A DNA stretch of 39,925 nucleotides from an uncultured Croceitalea sp. (GCA_937969515.1 CALBVX010000031.1:1-39925); one strand, 5' to 3'. Shown: positions 1 to 8,131, counted from the first letter of the stretch. Notes: generated by a model from the letters alone, not told the origin. Program-made: numbers and translations.

Positions 1-504
1 GTTGAAGAACTTAAATTTAAACAAGCTTTTTTACTCGATTATGTCAAAGAGGGCGGAAACCTAATTATTCAATACAACACCGCCGGACGCTGGAGAGAGC
101 AATTTAAAAATATAGCCCCCTACCCTATTACCATCTCTCGCGATAGGGTGACCAATGAAAATGCGGAAGTGGAGATATTGGCCAAAAACCATTCATTGAT
201 TAATTTTCCTAATACAATCACCCAAAATGATTTTGATGGATGGGTACAAGAACGTGGTTTATACTTTCCGAATGAGTGGAGTAAAGAATTTACACCTATC
301 TTGTCTATGAACGATGAGGGCGAAAATCCAAAAACAGGAAGTTTATTGGTAGCACCTTACGGAAAAGGGAACTATATTTATACCGGTTTGAGCTTTTTCA
401 GAGAGCTGCCCGCAGGTGTTCCCGGGGCTTATAAATTATTTGCAAATATGCTTTCCATAGGAAAAGAAAACCATCAAACAGAAAATGGAATCAAAGGAAA
501 GTAG
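1..504 (+). CDS. PIG-L-type deacetylase, C-terminal part (gene starts upstream)
   Basis: The reading frame is open from the first base and ends with TAG at 502-504, so this is the last ~167 residues of a larger protein. The visible part reads like the C-terminal, glutamine-amidotransferase/ThuA-like domain found behind the catalytic LmbE/PIG-L domain in long Bacteroidetes proteins: a beta-strand with GGNLIIQYNT near the start, and GSLLVAPYGKGNYIYTGLSFFRE near the end. The catalytic zinc motif of PIG-L would lie outside the window and is not seen. The downstream sodium:solute symporter is a common partner of these deacetylases in Flavobacteria, which supports a role in releasing and importing an acetylated sugar or similar solute. 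The family call rests on resemblance of the C-terminal domain and on the neighbour, so it is moderate. Confidence 0.6.
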   Translation, partial: VEELKFKQAFLLDYVKEGGNLIIQYNTAGRWREQFKNIAPYPITISRDRVTNENAEVEILAKNHSLINFPNTITQNDFDGWVQERGLYFPNEWSKEFTPILSMNDEGENPKTGSLLVAPYGKGNYIYTGLSFFRELPAGVPGAYKLFANMLSIGKENHQTENGIKGK

Positions 505-610
505 CGACAATACCAAATCATTTATTTGGAAAAAAGAATATACCATCGTGTTAGTCCTCAACATGTTTTATATTCTGGTTTTCTACTTTTTAATGAAAGG
601 AAATTTATAG
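485..610 (+). CDS. 41-residue single-helix membrane protein
   Basis: A short frame starts at ATG 485, overlaps the last 20 bases of the deacetylase in another frame, and stops at TAG 608-610, only three bases before the symporter start. The product has a hydrophilic charged N-terminus (MESKESSDNT...) ending in WKKEY, then one hydrophobic stretch of about 18 residues (IVLVLNMFYILVFYFLM) and a short KGNL tail. This is the layout of a small bitopic inner-membrane protein with the N-terminus in the cytoplasm. Its position, coupled by overlap on both sides between two co-transcribed genes, argues that it is translated. A role as an accessory subunit of the transporter is an inference only. Confidence 0.6.
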   Translation: MESKESSDNTKSFIWKKEYTIVLVLNMFYILVFYFLMKGNL

Positions 611-613
611 TTT

Positions 614-2347
614 ATGGAGTTACTGGACTGGATCGTGCTTGTAGGAACTCTTTTGACGATAGTTGGATACGGAGTATGGAAAACCAAGGGAAGCAAAAGC
701 GTTGAAGATTATGTAAAAGGCGGAAGCGATACCAAATGGTGGACTATAGGGCTGTCGGTAATGGCTACCCAGGCCAGTGCTATAACTTTTTTATCTACCC
801 CTGGGCAAGCTTTTCACGATGGAATGGGCTTTGTTCAGTTCTATTTTGGTCTTCCTATCGCAATGATTGTTATTTGCGGCGTATTTATACCTATTTATCA
901 CAAGCTCAAGGTATATACGGCCTACGAACTTTTAGAAAAACGTTTTGACTTAAAAACCAGGACCCTAACAGCTATTCTCTTTCTCATACAACGTGGATTG
1001 GCAGCTGGGATAACCATATTTGCACCCTCCATAATTTTATCGGCAGTTTTAGGTTGGAACCTGCTGACCCTAAATATTATAATTGGAGTTCTTGTAATCT
1101 TATATACCGTTTCCGGTGGAACAAAAGCGGTGAGCGTGACACACAAGCAACAAATGTTCGTAATTATGACGGGAATGTTTTTTGTTTTCTTTTTTATTTT
1201 AGGTAGTCTTCCGTCCGACATTTCCTTTAGCGAAACTTTAAAACTTGCTGGTGCAAATGGCAAGCTGAATATTTTAAACTTCGATTTTGATCCAAAAAAT
1301 AGGTATACCTTTTGGAGCGGTATTACTGGTGGGTTCTTTTTAATGCTGGCCTATTTTGGCACCGATCAGAGCCAGGTACAGCGCTACCTATCCGGAAAAT
1401 CGGTTAGGGAAAGTCAACTTGGCCTAATTTTCAACGGCATTCTTAAAATACCCATGCAATTCTTTATTCTTTTGGTGGGTGTTATGGTATTTATCTTTTA
1501 CCAGTATAATCCTTCTCCCCTAAATTTTAATCCAGCGGCTACCGAAGCGGTTTTAAACTCAGCGTATTCAGAAGACTATAAAGCATTACAAGAAGGTCAT
1601 ATCGAATTACAATTAGAAAAGAAAATGGCGCAAAGCGAGTTTTCTTCGGCGCTCAAGCTTAAAGATTTAAATGCGATAGAACAGGCCAAAATAGATGTAA
1701 TTGCCGTTAACAAAACCGAAATGGCTGGGCGAAACACAGCAAAAGATTTAATTAGTAAGGCGGATGAAAACGTGCAGACCAATGATAAAGATTATGTATT
1801 TATTCATTTCATTTTAAACAACTTACCAATAGGCCTTGTAGGCTTGCTATTGGCGGTTATTTTATCTGCAGCAATGTCTTCAACTGCTTCTGAATTAAAT
1901 GCACTTGGTACTATAACGGCCTTGGACTTATATAAAAGAAATAAAAAGGGTGATTTTACCCAAAAGCATTACTTGAACGCTAGTAAATTTTTCACATTAA
2001 TTTGGGGTATTATCGCTATTCTTATTGCCTGTGTTGCCGACCTTTTTGATAACTTGATTCAGCTAGTGAATATTATTGGCTCCATATTTTATGGTAACGT
2101 TTTGGGCATATTTCTATTGGCGTTTTTCTTCAAATTTGTAAAAGGTAACGCGGTATTTGTCGCAGCAATTATCACCCAGATCATCATCTTTATCTTATAC
2201 TTTGTTTTGATTGCGCCTTACGAAAGTGGACAAGAAAAACTAGGCTATCTATGGCTTAATGCCATTGGTTGCGGACTCGTTATCGCTGTTGCCGCCCTTA
2301 TCGAAGCTTTTGACCGCACCTTGCGTAAACCGCCTATCGAAGTTTAA
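614..2347 (+). CDS. Sodium:solute symporter (SSS family)
   Basis: The 577-residue product has the many hydrophobic segments and conserved stretches of the SSS/SLC5 family: an early amphipathic VEDYVKGG region, WWTIGLSVMATQASAITFLSTPGQAF in helix 2, a TDQSQVQRYLSG segment mid-protein, and AMSSTASELNALGTITALDLYKR in the later sodium-binding helix region. It should import a solute (sugar, sugar acid, nucleoside-like or amino acid; not determinable here) with sodium across the inner membrane. An unusually long, charged, lysine-rich insert lies at about residues 297-392 (between helices), predicted to be helical. The ATG at 614 follows the small membrane gene by three bases, so deacetylase, small protein and symporter form one transcription unit. 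Confidence 0.9.
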   Translation: MELLDWIVLVGTLLTIVGYGVWKTKGSKSVEDYVKGGSDTKWWTIGLSVMATQASAITFLSTPGQAFHDGMGFVQFYFGLPIAMIVICGVFIPIYHKLKVYTAYELLEKRFDLKTRTLTAILFLIQRGLAAGITIFAPSIILSAVLGWNLLTLNIIIGVLVILYTVSGGTKAVSVTHKQQMFVIMTGMFFVFFFILGSLPSDISFSETLKLAGANGKLNILNFDFDPKNRYTFWSGITGGFFLMLAYFGTDQSQVQRYLSGKSVRESQLGLIFNGILKIPMQFFILLVGVMVFIFYQYNPSPLNFNPAATEAVLNSAYSEDYKALQEGHIELQLEKKMAQSEFSSALKLKDLNAIEQAKIDVIAVNKTEMAGRNTAKDLISKADENVQTNDKDYVFIHFILNNLPIGLVGLLLAVILSAAMSSTASELNALGTITALDLYKRNKKGDFTQKHYLNASKFFTLIWGIIAILIACVADLFDNLIQLVNIIGSIFYGNVLGIFLLAFFFKFVKGNAVFVAAIITQIIIFILYFVLIAPYESGQEKLGYLWLNAIGCGLVIAVAALIEAFDRTLRKPPIEV

Positions 2348-2373
2348 TATTCTAAGAGTGCACGATTAGCAAA

Positions 2374-2393
2374 ATCCCTGAAAACAGGGTTTA
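2374..2393 (+). terminator. Short hairpin after the symporter gene
   Basis: CCCTG (2376-2380), AAAA loop, CAGGG (2385-2389), followed by TTTA and preceded by AAAA. The five-pair stem is weak and the T-run is short, so it may be a weak terminator or a regulatory palindrome upstream of the lipoprotein gene. Confidence 0.35.
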
Positions 2394-2435
2394 TGTGAGT
2401 TACCATCCCGACTACTTTAGCGTAAAAAACCAGTT

Positions 2436-2903
2436 ATGCATAAAATAGTCTCATTACTTTGTATTACAATTCTTGTTTCATGTAACTCCGTTGGCAAATC
2501 GGAATCTATAGCACAACAGGTGACCGTACCCAAACATTATGACAAAGTCGATGTTTTGCCAAATGCAGTGCTCTATGATACGACCTTAGAACTAGATTTT
2601 ATCAAAACTGCAAATGAAAGGGGTGCAGAATTCATAGTTGCTGAAGTTATTACTACAAGTAAAAGATGGGCATTAACTTTTAACGAATACGGGCAAATTG
2701 TTGCAAGGTCTAGAAGCGCCTCAGTGATAGCAAATAAAGAAGATAAGTGCTATGTTCAGAACCTGGTTTTCGAACAAAAAGGTGATGGAGAAAGTTTCAA
2801 CGAAACCGAAATTGTCAAAAAATCTAATTGGAAGACTTTTGACTGTACTATATTGGAAAATAAAAACCCTGACACAATTGCCAGGGTTCAATTCGAAAAT
2901 TAA
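2436..2903 (+). CDS. Hypothetical lipoprotein, 155 residues
   Basis: The N-terminus MHKIVSLLCITILVSCNS is a short lipoprotein signal with a lipobox ending at Cys16, so the mature protein is predicted to be lipid-anchored. The body has no motif I recognise; it contains mixed beta-type stretches (EFIVAEVITTSKRWALTFNEYGQIVAR) and two later cysteines. It is separated from the symporter by 88 bases holding a small hairpin, and converges with the DUF2911 gene with only seven bases between the stop codons. Function unknown. Confidence 0.75.
   Translation: MHKIVSLLCITILVSCNSVGKSESIAQQVTVPKHYDKVDVLPNAVLYDTTLELDFIKTANERGAEFIVAEVITTSKRWALTFNEYGQIVARSRSASVIANKEDKCYVQNLVFEQKGDGESFNETEIVKKSNWKTFDCTILENKNPDTIARVQFEN
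2857..2888 (-). terminator. Terminator of the DUF2911 gene, inside the opposite CDS
   Basis: On the minus strand AACCCTG (2888-2882) pairs with CAGGGTT (2871-2865) across a 10-base loop and is followed by TTTATTTT (2864-2857). This is a good intrinsic terminator for the minus-strand gene that stops at 2911. It lies within the last 15 codons of the plus-strand lipoprotein gene. The same stem may act on the plus strand, but there the T-run is weaker. Confidence 0.5.
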
Positions 2904-2910
2904 GTTTTAA

Positions 2911-3756
2911 CTATAAAGCTCCCCACTCTTTCAGCGAATCTTTATTCATCTTAACATAGTCCATATTGCCTGCTTCTTCGGCAGCGGCAAGTGATTTTTT
3001 CGCAGTCGCTATTGCGCCTTTTTTATCACCTGACTTTGCTAGAATTAGCGACTGTTGTCTTAGCTGCCAGAAAGCTGGTTTTTCAACCATGGCCATAGCC
3101 TTGTCCATCCATTCTTTAGCTTTTCCAATATCTTTGCCCTCATTGGCATAGTATACGGCAGCTGCATAGTAATCACCTGCTGAAGGTCCTGCCATTACTT
3201 TTTCGATACTCTTCACTACCTCGGCATCTGTTTTAACTCCGAAAGGAACTGCCACATAAGTGTTCTCCCAAATAATACCAAGATTAGCACCATTATTGGT
3301 AACATCATCAATAGTTATTGTGAATGTTTCTACGGGCATATCCATTTTATAAACTGGAACCGTAGTTTTTGCTACTACCTTAGCATCGTCCCAATTTCTT
3401 GGGGTTCCTCCACCTTGGGTATCAGTGTAAAAGAATACTTCCCAATTCTCTTTTCCCGGCTTTGTGAAAATTGAGTATGTGCCAGCTTTAACGTCTTGGT
3501 TTGCAATAGTTACATCCTTATCAAAACCAATTTTTGTGTAGGCATTCGCTCCTGTTCTCCACAGTTTACCGAAAGGTACCAGATCACCATAAATTGTTCT
3601 ACCACGCATTGATGGTCTAGAGTAATCAACAGTAACCTCTGTTAAACCTACCGTCTGCCAAATTTTTGAAGAGGTACTTGGTTGTGGCGTAGTTATCTGT
3701 GCACTTAAGGTACATGTCAATAGGGCCACAAAAGAAAATAATACTAATTTTTTCAT
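2911..3756 (-). CDS. DUF2911 domain protein with C-terminal helical repeats
   Basis: The start chosen is the ATG at 3756, which gives a clean signal peptide (MKKLVLFSFVALLTCTLSAQ) and a 281-residue product; an upstream in-frame ATG at 3786 would only add 10 residues before the signal. Residues ~20-175 match the DUF2911 pattern: KIWQTVGLTEVTVDYSRPSMRGRTIYG, then PFGKLWRTGANAYTKI, and a GTYSIFTKPG strand. The C-terminal third (AKEWMDKAMAM, LAKSGDKKGAIATAKKSLAAAEE) looks like TPR-type helices. It is predicted to be exported to the periplasm or outer membrane; its biochemical role is unknown in the family. It is transcribed alone. Confidence 0.88.
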   Translation of the reverse strand: MKKLVLFSFVALLTCTLSAQITTPQPSTSSKIWQTVGLTEVTVDYSRPSMRGRTIYGDLVPFGKLWRTGANAYTKIGFDKDVTIANQDVKAGTYSIFTKPGKENWEVFFYTDTQGGGTPRNWDDAKVVAKTTVPVYKMDMPVETFTITIDDVTNNGANLGIIWENTYVAVPFGVKTDAEVVKSIEKVMAGPSAGDYYAAAVYYANEGKDIGKAKEWMDKAMAMVEKPAFWQLRQQSLILAKSGDKKGAIATAKKSLAAAEEAGNMDYVKMNKDSLKEWGAL

Positions 3757-3783
3757 GATATCAGTGTTTAATCGATTAGAAAA

Positions 3784-3791
3784 CAAAACTA
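3784..3791 (-). promoter_or_regulatory. Possible -7 element for the DUF2911 gene
   Basis: The minus strand reads TAGTTTTG, a match to the Bacteroidetes TAnnTTTG element, 28-35 bases before the chosen ATG. No TTG is found at the usual 17-23 base spacing, so this is a weak call. Confidence 0.3.
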
Positions 3792-3951
3792 GTTATAATG
3801 AAAAGCTGGATATGTTAACAAATGCTTAAATAACAAGCCATTTTAATTTGAAAAATGAGCAGGTCTTGCTAAGTCAACCTTTTTTTCTAAGCTGAAAAGT
3901 TTATTAATTTTTGTTTAACTTTTCTTATTTCAAATTAAACAAAATTACAAT

Positions 3952-3959
3952 TATATTTG
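3952..3959 (+). promoter_or_regulatory. Possible -7 element for the SRPBCC-SDR-photolyase operon
   Basis: TATATTTG matches TAnnTTTG and lies 13 bases before the ATG at 3973, so the leader would be very short. No TTG -33 element is seen at the proper distance, which could mean use of an alternative sigma factor or activator. Confidence 0.35.
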
Positions 3960-3972
3960 TTAAAATTCTTTT

Positions 3973-4470
3973 ATGAAACTTTACCAATTAAAAGCCAAAC
4001 AGGCCTTACCAATTTCTAAGATAGAAGCTTGGAACTTTTTATCTGACCCCAAAAACTTAGCTGTAATAACACCAGACCACATGGGTTTTACAATTTTGGA
4101 TGGGGCTGACAGGCCCATGTTTCAAGGGCAGATTATACAGTATATAGTCAGGCCTTTCGCAGGATACAGTACCAAATGGGTTACTGAAATCACCCATGTA
4201 AAAGAAGGCGAATATTTTGTGGATGAACAGCGTTTTGGCCCTTACGCCTTATGGCACCACAAGCACTTTATAAAAGAAATTGATGGTGGGGTAGAAATGG
4301 AAGACATTATTGATTATAAAATTCCTTTCGGGTTTTTGGGACAATTGGCCTATCCATTGGTGGTAAAAAAACAATTACAACAAATTTTTGAGTACCGCGA
4401 AACAAAACTTAACGAGTTGTTTGGTAAGCTTGAAGGCAAAAAGAACAGTCTAGAATTAAAATCGATATAA
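3973..4470 (+). CDS. SRPBCC (START/Bet v1-fold) family protein
   Basis: The 165-residue product has the SRPBCC layout: N-terminal strand with QALPISKIEAWNFLSDPKNLAVITP, central strands (FQGQIIQYIVRPFAGYSTKWVTEITHV, FVDEQRFGPYALWHHKHFIKEIDGGVEMEDIIDYKIPFG) and a long C-terminal helix (LVVKKQLQQIFEYRETKLNELF). These proteins bind small hydrophobic ligands; the ligand is unknown. No signal peptide is seen, so it is cytoplasmic. One base separates its stop from the SDR start, and the SDR overlaps the photolyase start, so the three are translationally coupled. The photolyase context suggests a job in light or oxidative stress, which is inference. Confidence 0.85.
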   Translation: MKLYQLKAKQALPISKIEAWNFLSDPKNLAVITPDHMGFTILDGADRPMFQGQIIQYIVRPFAGYSTKWVTEITHVKEGEYFVDEQRFGPYALWHHKHFIKEIDGGVEMEDIIDYKIPFGFLGQLAYPLVVKKQLQQIFEYRETKLNELFGKLEGKKNSLELKSI

Positions 4471-4471
4471 T

Positions 4472-5164
4472 ATGCAAAAAAATATTCTACTCGTAGGTGG
4501 CTCACATGGAATAGGTTTTGAAATAGCTAAAGCACTTCAAGACCAATTTACAATATATGTTGCCTCAAGAACCTACGATGAACTTGGTAATTTAGAAGTT
4601 AATTACATTTCATTTGATGCTACCACGGATACCTTTGAAGATTCAGAACTACCAAATGAGCTACATGGGTTTGTGTATTGTCCGGGTAGTATTAATCTAA
4701 AGCCTTTTAAAATGCTATCTATTGACACTTTTAAAGAAGATATGGAGCTTAACTTTTTTTCTTTGGTCAAGGTTGTGAAGACTGTTATGCCTAAAATGGC
4801 AGATGGCTCAAGTATGGTGTTCTTTAGCACAGTTGCAGTCGCTACAGGAATGCCTTTTCACACTAGTGTAGCAGCAGCAAAAGGCGCAATTGAAGGGTTT
4901 GCAAAGTCATTGGCCGCAGAGTATTCGCCAAAGGTTAGGGTAAATACGATAGCCCCTTCATTAGTAGATACGACCCTAGCAAAACGTCTTTTAAACAATG
5001 ACAGGAAAAGAGAACTTATGAACGAGCGTCACCCTTTAAAAAGAGTTGGTGAAGCAAAGGATATAGCCAATCTTGCCTGCTTTTTACTCAAAGAGGATAG
5101 TTCTTGGGTTACTGGGCAAAGTATTGGTATTGATGGTGGTATATCTACCTTAAATGTAAATTAA
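4472..5164 (+). CDS. SDR-family oxidoreductase lacking the usual catalytic Tyr
   Basis: The 230-residue product has a Rossmann start, LLVGGSHGIGFEIAKAL (GGxxGIG at residues ~9-15), the late VRVNTIAPSLVDT strand and a C-terminal VTGQSIGIDGG, all typical of classical short-chain dehydrogenases. In the active-site region (residues 117-139) the Ser-Tyr-Lys positions read Ser/Thr at 119-120, Val at 133 and Lys at 137: the Tyr of the YxxxK motif is replaced by Val (VAAAK). The N-terminal AG motif of the nucleotide site is also short (VGGSHG). The fold and NAD(P) binding are likely, classical dehydrogenase activity is doubtful. It sits one base after the SRPBCC gene and shares TAATG with the photolyase start. 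Confidence 0.85.
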   Translation: MQKNILLVGGSHGIGFEIAKALQDQFTIYVASRTYDELGNLEVNYISFDATTDTFEDSELPNELHGFVYCPGSINLKPFKMLSIDTFKEDMELNFFSLVKVVKTVMPKMADGSSMVFFSTVAVATGMPFHTSVAAAKGAIEGFAKSLAAEYSPKVRVNTIAPSLVDTTLAKRLLNNDRKRELMNERHPLKRVGEAKDIANLACFLLKEDSSWVTGQSIGIDGGISTLNVN

Positions 5165-6468
5165 TGGCGAAAAAGGCAAGTGTATTTTGGTATAGGCGCG
5201 ACTTGCGTTTAGATGATAATGTGGGGCTATACCATGCTTTAAAAGGCGAATCTGCCGTAATACCAATTTTTATTTTTGATACTGAAATTTTAGAAAAACT
5301 ACCTAAAACCGATGCGCGTGTTGGTTTTATACATCAACAACTGGTAAAAATCAGAAAAAAATTACGGTCAGACTTTAATAGCGACTTGGGCATTTATCAT
5401 GGAAAACCTGTAGAGGTTTTTGACACCTTGTCTAAGGAATTTAGCATCGATACGGTATTTACCAACCACGATTATGAACCTTATGCCAAACAACGTGATA
5501 AAGAAGTTGCAGAATTCTTGACGGACAAAGGTATCGGTTTTAAGACCTTTAAGGATCAAGTAATTTTTGAAAAAAGTGAGATTGTCAAAGGTGATGGCAA
5601 ACCGTATGTTGTATATACCCCGTTTAAAAATAAATGGAAAGAACAATTTAATCCCTCAGTAGACTTGGTAGAATATCAACCAGATTTTGCTAAGCTCTTA
5701 CAAAATAAGCGCTTTCCAGATTGCAAATTAGAAGACCTAGGCTTTCAAGAATCAGATATTGAAGTGCCCGATTTTGTCGTAACAAAAGACCTGATTCAAA
5801 ATTATGAGAATACGCGAAACTTTCCGGCCATTAAAAATGGCACATCTAGATTAGGTCCTCATTTAAGGTTCGGAACAGTTTCTGCAAGAAAAATGGTGAA
5901 AAAGGCAATTGCCGAAGAGAACGAAGTTTTTTGGAGCGAACTGATTTGGCGAGAGTTTTTTATGCAAATTCTATGGCATTTTCCGCATACCCATAAAAAG
6001 GCCTTTAAACCCAAATATGACCGTATCGAATGGCGCAATAATGAAGTGGAATTCGAAAAATGGAAAAATGGCCTAACCGGCTATGCTTTGGTAGATGCCG
6101 GTATGCGCGAATTAAATGCTACAGGCTATATGCATAATCGCGTTCGAATGTTGGTCGCGAGCTTTTTATGCAAGCATTTATTGATAGATTGGCGCTGGGG
6201 AGAAGCCTATTTTGCCGAAAAGCTTTTAGACTATGATATGAGTGCCAACGTCGGTAACTGGCAATGGGCTGCAGGCAGTGGTGTTGATGCTGCCCCGTAT
6301 TTCAGAATTTTTAACCCCATGACCCAAGTTGATAAGTTTGATAAGCAAAAAGATTATATCAACAAATGGGTACCTGAACTTCAAGAGCTTAGCTACCCTG
6401 AAAAAATGGTGGATCATAAAATGGCGAGGGAAAGGTGTTTACAAGTTTATAAAGAAGCGGTTGGCTAA
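5164..6468 (+). CDS. phrB: Deoxyribodipyrimidine photolyase / cryptochrome family
   Basis: The 434-residue product has the N-terminal antenna-binding alpha/beta domain (SVFWYRRDLRLDDNVGLYHAL) and the C-terminal FAD domain with ELIWREFF, TGYMHNRVRMLVASFL and SANVGNWQWAAGSGVDAAPYFRIFNP. The Asn four residues before the WQW Trp, which corresponds to the flavin-contacting Asn of class I photolyases, is present. It most likely repairs cyclobutane pyrimidine dimers using blue light; a cryptochrome role cannot be excluded from sequence alone. Its ATG overlaps the SDR stop (TAATG), so it is the last gene of a coupled operon. Length is slightly short for the family but no domain is missing. Confidence 0.92.
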   Translation: MAKKASVFWYRRDLRLDDNVGLYHALKGESAVIPIFIFDTEILEKLPKTDARVGFIHQQLVKIRKKLRSDFNSDLGIYHGKPVEVFDTLSKEFSIDTVFTNHDYEPYAKQRDKEVAEFLTDKGIGFKTFKDQVIFEKSEIVKGDGKPYVVYTPFKNKWKEQFNPSVDLVEYQPDFAKLLQNKRFPDCKLEDLGFQESDIEVPDFVVTKDLIQNYENTRNFPAIKNGTSRLGPHLRFGTVSARKMVKKAIAEENEVFWSELIWREFFMQILWHFPHTHKKAFKPKYDRIEWRNNEVEFEKWKNGLTGYALVDAGMRELNATGYMHNRVRMLVASFLCKHLLIDWRWGEAYFAEKLLDYDMSANVGNWQWAAGSGVDAAPYFRIFNPMTQVDKFDKQKDYINKWVPELQELSYPEKMVDHKMARERCLQVYKEAVG

Positions 6469-6524
6469 TACTTTTTCATTACTTTAGAGATTCAGTTTTT
6501 TTAAAGTAACCAACACCTATAAAA

Positions 6525-7949
6525 ATGAAAAAAATTATCCTATTTGTTGCTTTATTTACGTGTATTGGAAGCATAGGCCAAAAATTAAACCCACACAAAA
6601 AAGCAATCATTGCCTCTATTGAAAAACACGAGGCCGAATTGATAAAGATCAGTGACTCTATATGGGCACTGGCAGAAACCGCTTTTAACGAAAGTGAATC
6701 TTCACGTATTCTTGCTGAATATGCTGAAAAAAACGGACTTAAAGTTACTCGGGGGGTCGCCGATATTCCTACGGCCTTTACGGCCACTTATGGTTCGGGC
6801 AAGCCAGTAATAAGCATTCTTGGCGAATTCGATGCCCTCCCAGGTATTTCACAGAAAGCTTCCCCGGTTAAAGAGCCTTTACAACCCGGAGCTGCTGGTC
6901 ATGGTTGTGGCCACAATATGTTCGGTACTGCAAGCTTAGGTTCGGCAATAGCCATTAAAGAACTTATGGACCAAGGAAAAATAAAGGGTACTGTCAAATT
7001 TTTAGGAACTCCTGCAGAAGAAAAGTTCTTTGCCAAAGTTTGGATGGTAGAAGCTGGGCTTTGGAGCGATGTAGATGTTAATATTAGCTGGCACCCCTCC
7101 TCAGGCATAGAGGCCGATGTGCAAAGTGGCTTGTCATTAATAGACTTTATTGTAGAATTCTATGGCCAAACCGCTCACGCCTCCGCAGATCCCTGGAACG
7201 GACGTAGCGCCTCTGATGCCCTAGAGCTATATACAACTGGTATTAATTACTATAGAGAACATATTTTGCCCACTTCGCGAATCCACTATCATATTCAAGA
7301 TGGCGGGCAAGTCGTAAATGTAGTGCCAGATTATGCAAAACTATGGGTGCGGGTACGTGATCCAAAGCGGAAAATTATGCTGCCTACCTACGAACGCGTT
7401 AAAAAAATGGCCGAGGGTGCCGCTATTATGGCCAATGTTGATTATAAAATCTCTTTGGTTTCCGGTATTTACGAAACCTTGGTGAATCGCTCCGGTGGTG
7501 AAATTATGCAGAAAAACCTTGAGCTTTTAGGCCCGATTACCTATACGGAAGAAGAAACGGCTTTTGGCAAAGCGATACAAAAAGCAACTGGCAAGCCAGA
7601 GATAGGTATGGATAGTAAAATTTATCCTTTAAAAGAAACTGAAAAGAATCCTGGTGGAGGTTCTACAGATGTAGGTGATGTAAGCTGGAACGTTCCTAAT
7701 ATCAATTTAGGCGTTACCGTTGCGCCAAAAGATACCCCTTGGCATTCTTGGGCAGTTGTAGCCTGCGGCGGAATGAGTATTGGCCATAAAGGTATGGTCT
7801 ATGCCTCAAAAGCTATGGGTATGACCATGGTAGATTTATTTACAAATCCAAAACTTGTTGAAAAAGTAAAAGAAGAATACAAAACCCGAAAAGGAGATGA
7901 AGTCTATGAGGCTATGATAGACGGTCCCCCACCTATCGGAAAAGATTAA
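6525..7949 (+). CDS. Exported M20-family amidohydrolase
   Basis: The 474-residue product begins with a signal peptide (MKKIILFVALFTCIGSIGQ). Metal-site motifs of the M20 AbgB/amidohydrolase group are visible: EFDALPG (101-107), GHGCGHN (125-131), PAEE (163-166), SWHPSS and a late PWHSW. A lid/dimerisation domain lies between (SLIDFIVEFYGQTAHASADPWNGRSASDAL). It should hydrolyse an N-acyl amino acid or aminobenzoyl-glutamate type amide, using two metal ions, in the periplasm; the substrate is not determinable. A 14-base gap separates it from the next small gene, so they are probably co-transcribed. Confidence 0.9.
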   Translation: MKKIILFVALFTCIGSIGQKLNPHKKAIIASIEKHEAELIKISDSIWALAETAFNESESSRILAEYAEKNGLKVTRGVADIPTAFTATYGSGKPVISILGEFDALPGISQKASPVKEPLQPGAAGHGCGHNMFGTASLGSAIAIKELMDQGKIKGTVKFLGTPAEEKFFAKVWMVEAGLWSDVDVNISWHPSSGIEADVQSGLSLIDFIVEFYGQTAHASADPWNGRSASDALELYTTGINYYREHILPTSRIHYHIQDGGQVVNVVPDYAKLWVRVRDPKRKIMLPTYERVKKMAEGAAIMANVDYKISLVSGIYETLVNRSGGEIMQKNLELLGPITYTEEETAFGKAIQKATGKPEIGMDSKIYPLKETEKNPGGGSTDVGDVSWNVPNINLGVTVAPKDTPWHSWAVVACGGMSIGHKGMVYASKAMGMTMVDLFTNPKLVEKVKEEYKTRKGDEVYEAMIDGPPPIGKD

Positions 7950-7963
7950 AACCAAAAATTGCT

Positions 7964-8131
7964 ATGTTCGGATTATTTAAAAAGAAAACAGAATTAGAAA
8001 AATTACAAGAAAAGTATCAAAAGCTCATGAAAGAGGCCTTTGATCTTTCTAAAATCAATAGAAGTGAAAGCGATACCAAATATGCGGAAGCTGATAAAAT
8101 TCAAAAACAAATTGAAGAACTTACATCGTAA
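7964..8131 (+). CDS. Lacal_2735-type small coiled-coil protein, 55 residues
   Basis: The frame ATG 7964 to TAA 8129-8131 gives MFGLFKKKTELEKLQEKYQK... ending KQIEELTS. The MFGLFKKK start followed by a charged, heptad-like helix with a SKINRSESDTKYAEADKI centre matches the small Lacal_2735 family that I know from Flavobacteriaceae. Function is unknown; it is likely a cytoplasmic helical hairpin. It lies 14 bases after the amidohydrolase and its 3' end overlaps the proposed start of the next gene by 50 bases in another frame. Confidence 0.75.
   Translation: MFGLFKKKTELEKLQEKYQKLMKEAFDLSKINRSESDTKYAEADKIQKQIEELTS

Noticed and set aside
6479-6509. Inverted arms TTACTTTA / TAAAGTAA after the photolyase gene
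   Set aside because: The arms are almost pure A+T with a 15-base loop, there is no T-run after the stem, and the stretch is also the promoter zone of the next gene; too weak to call.
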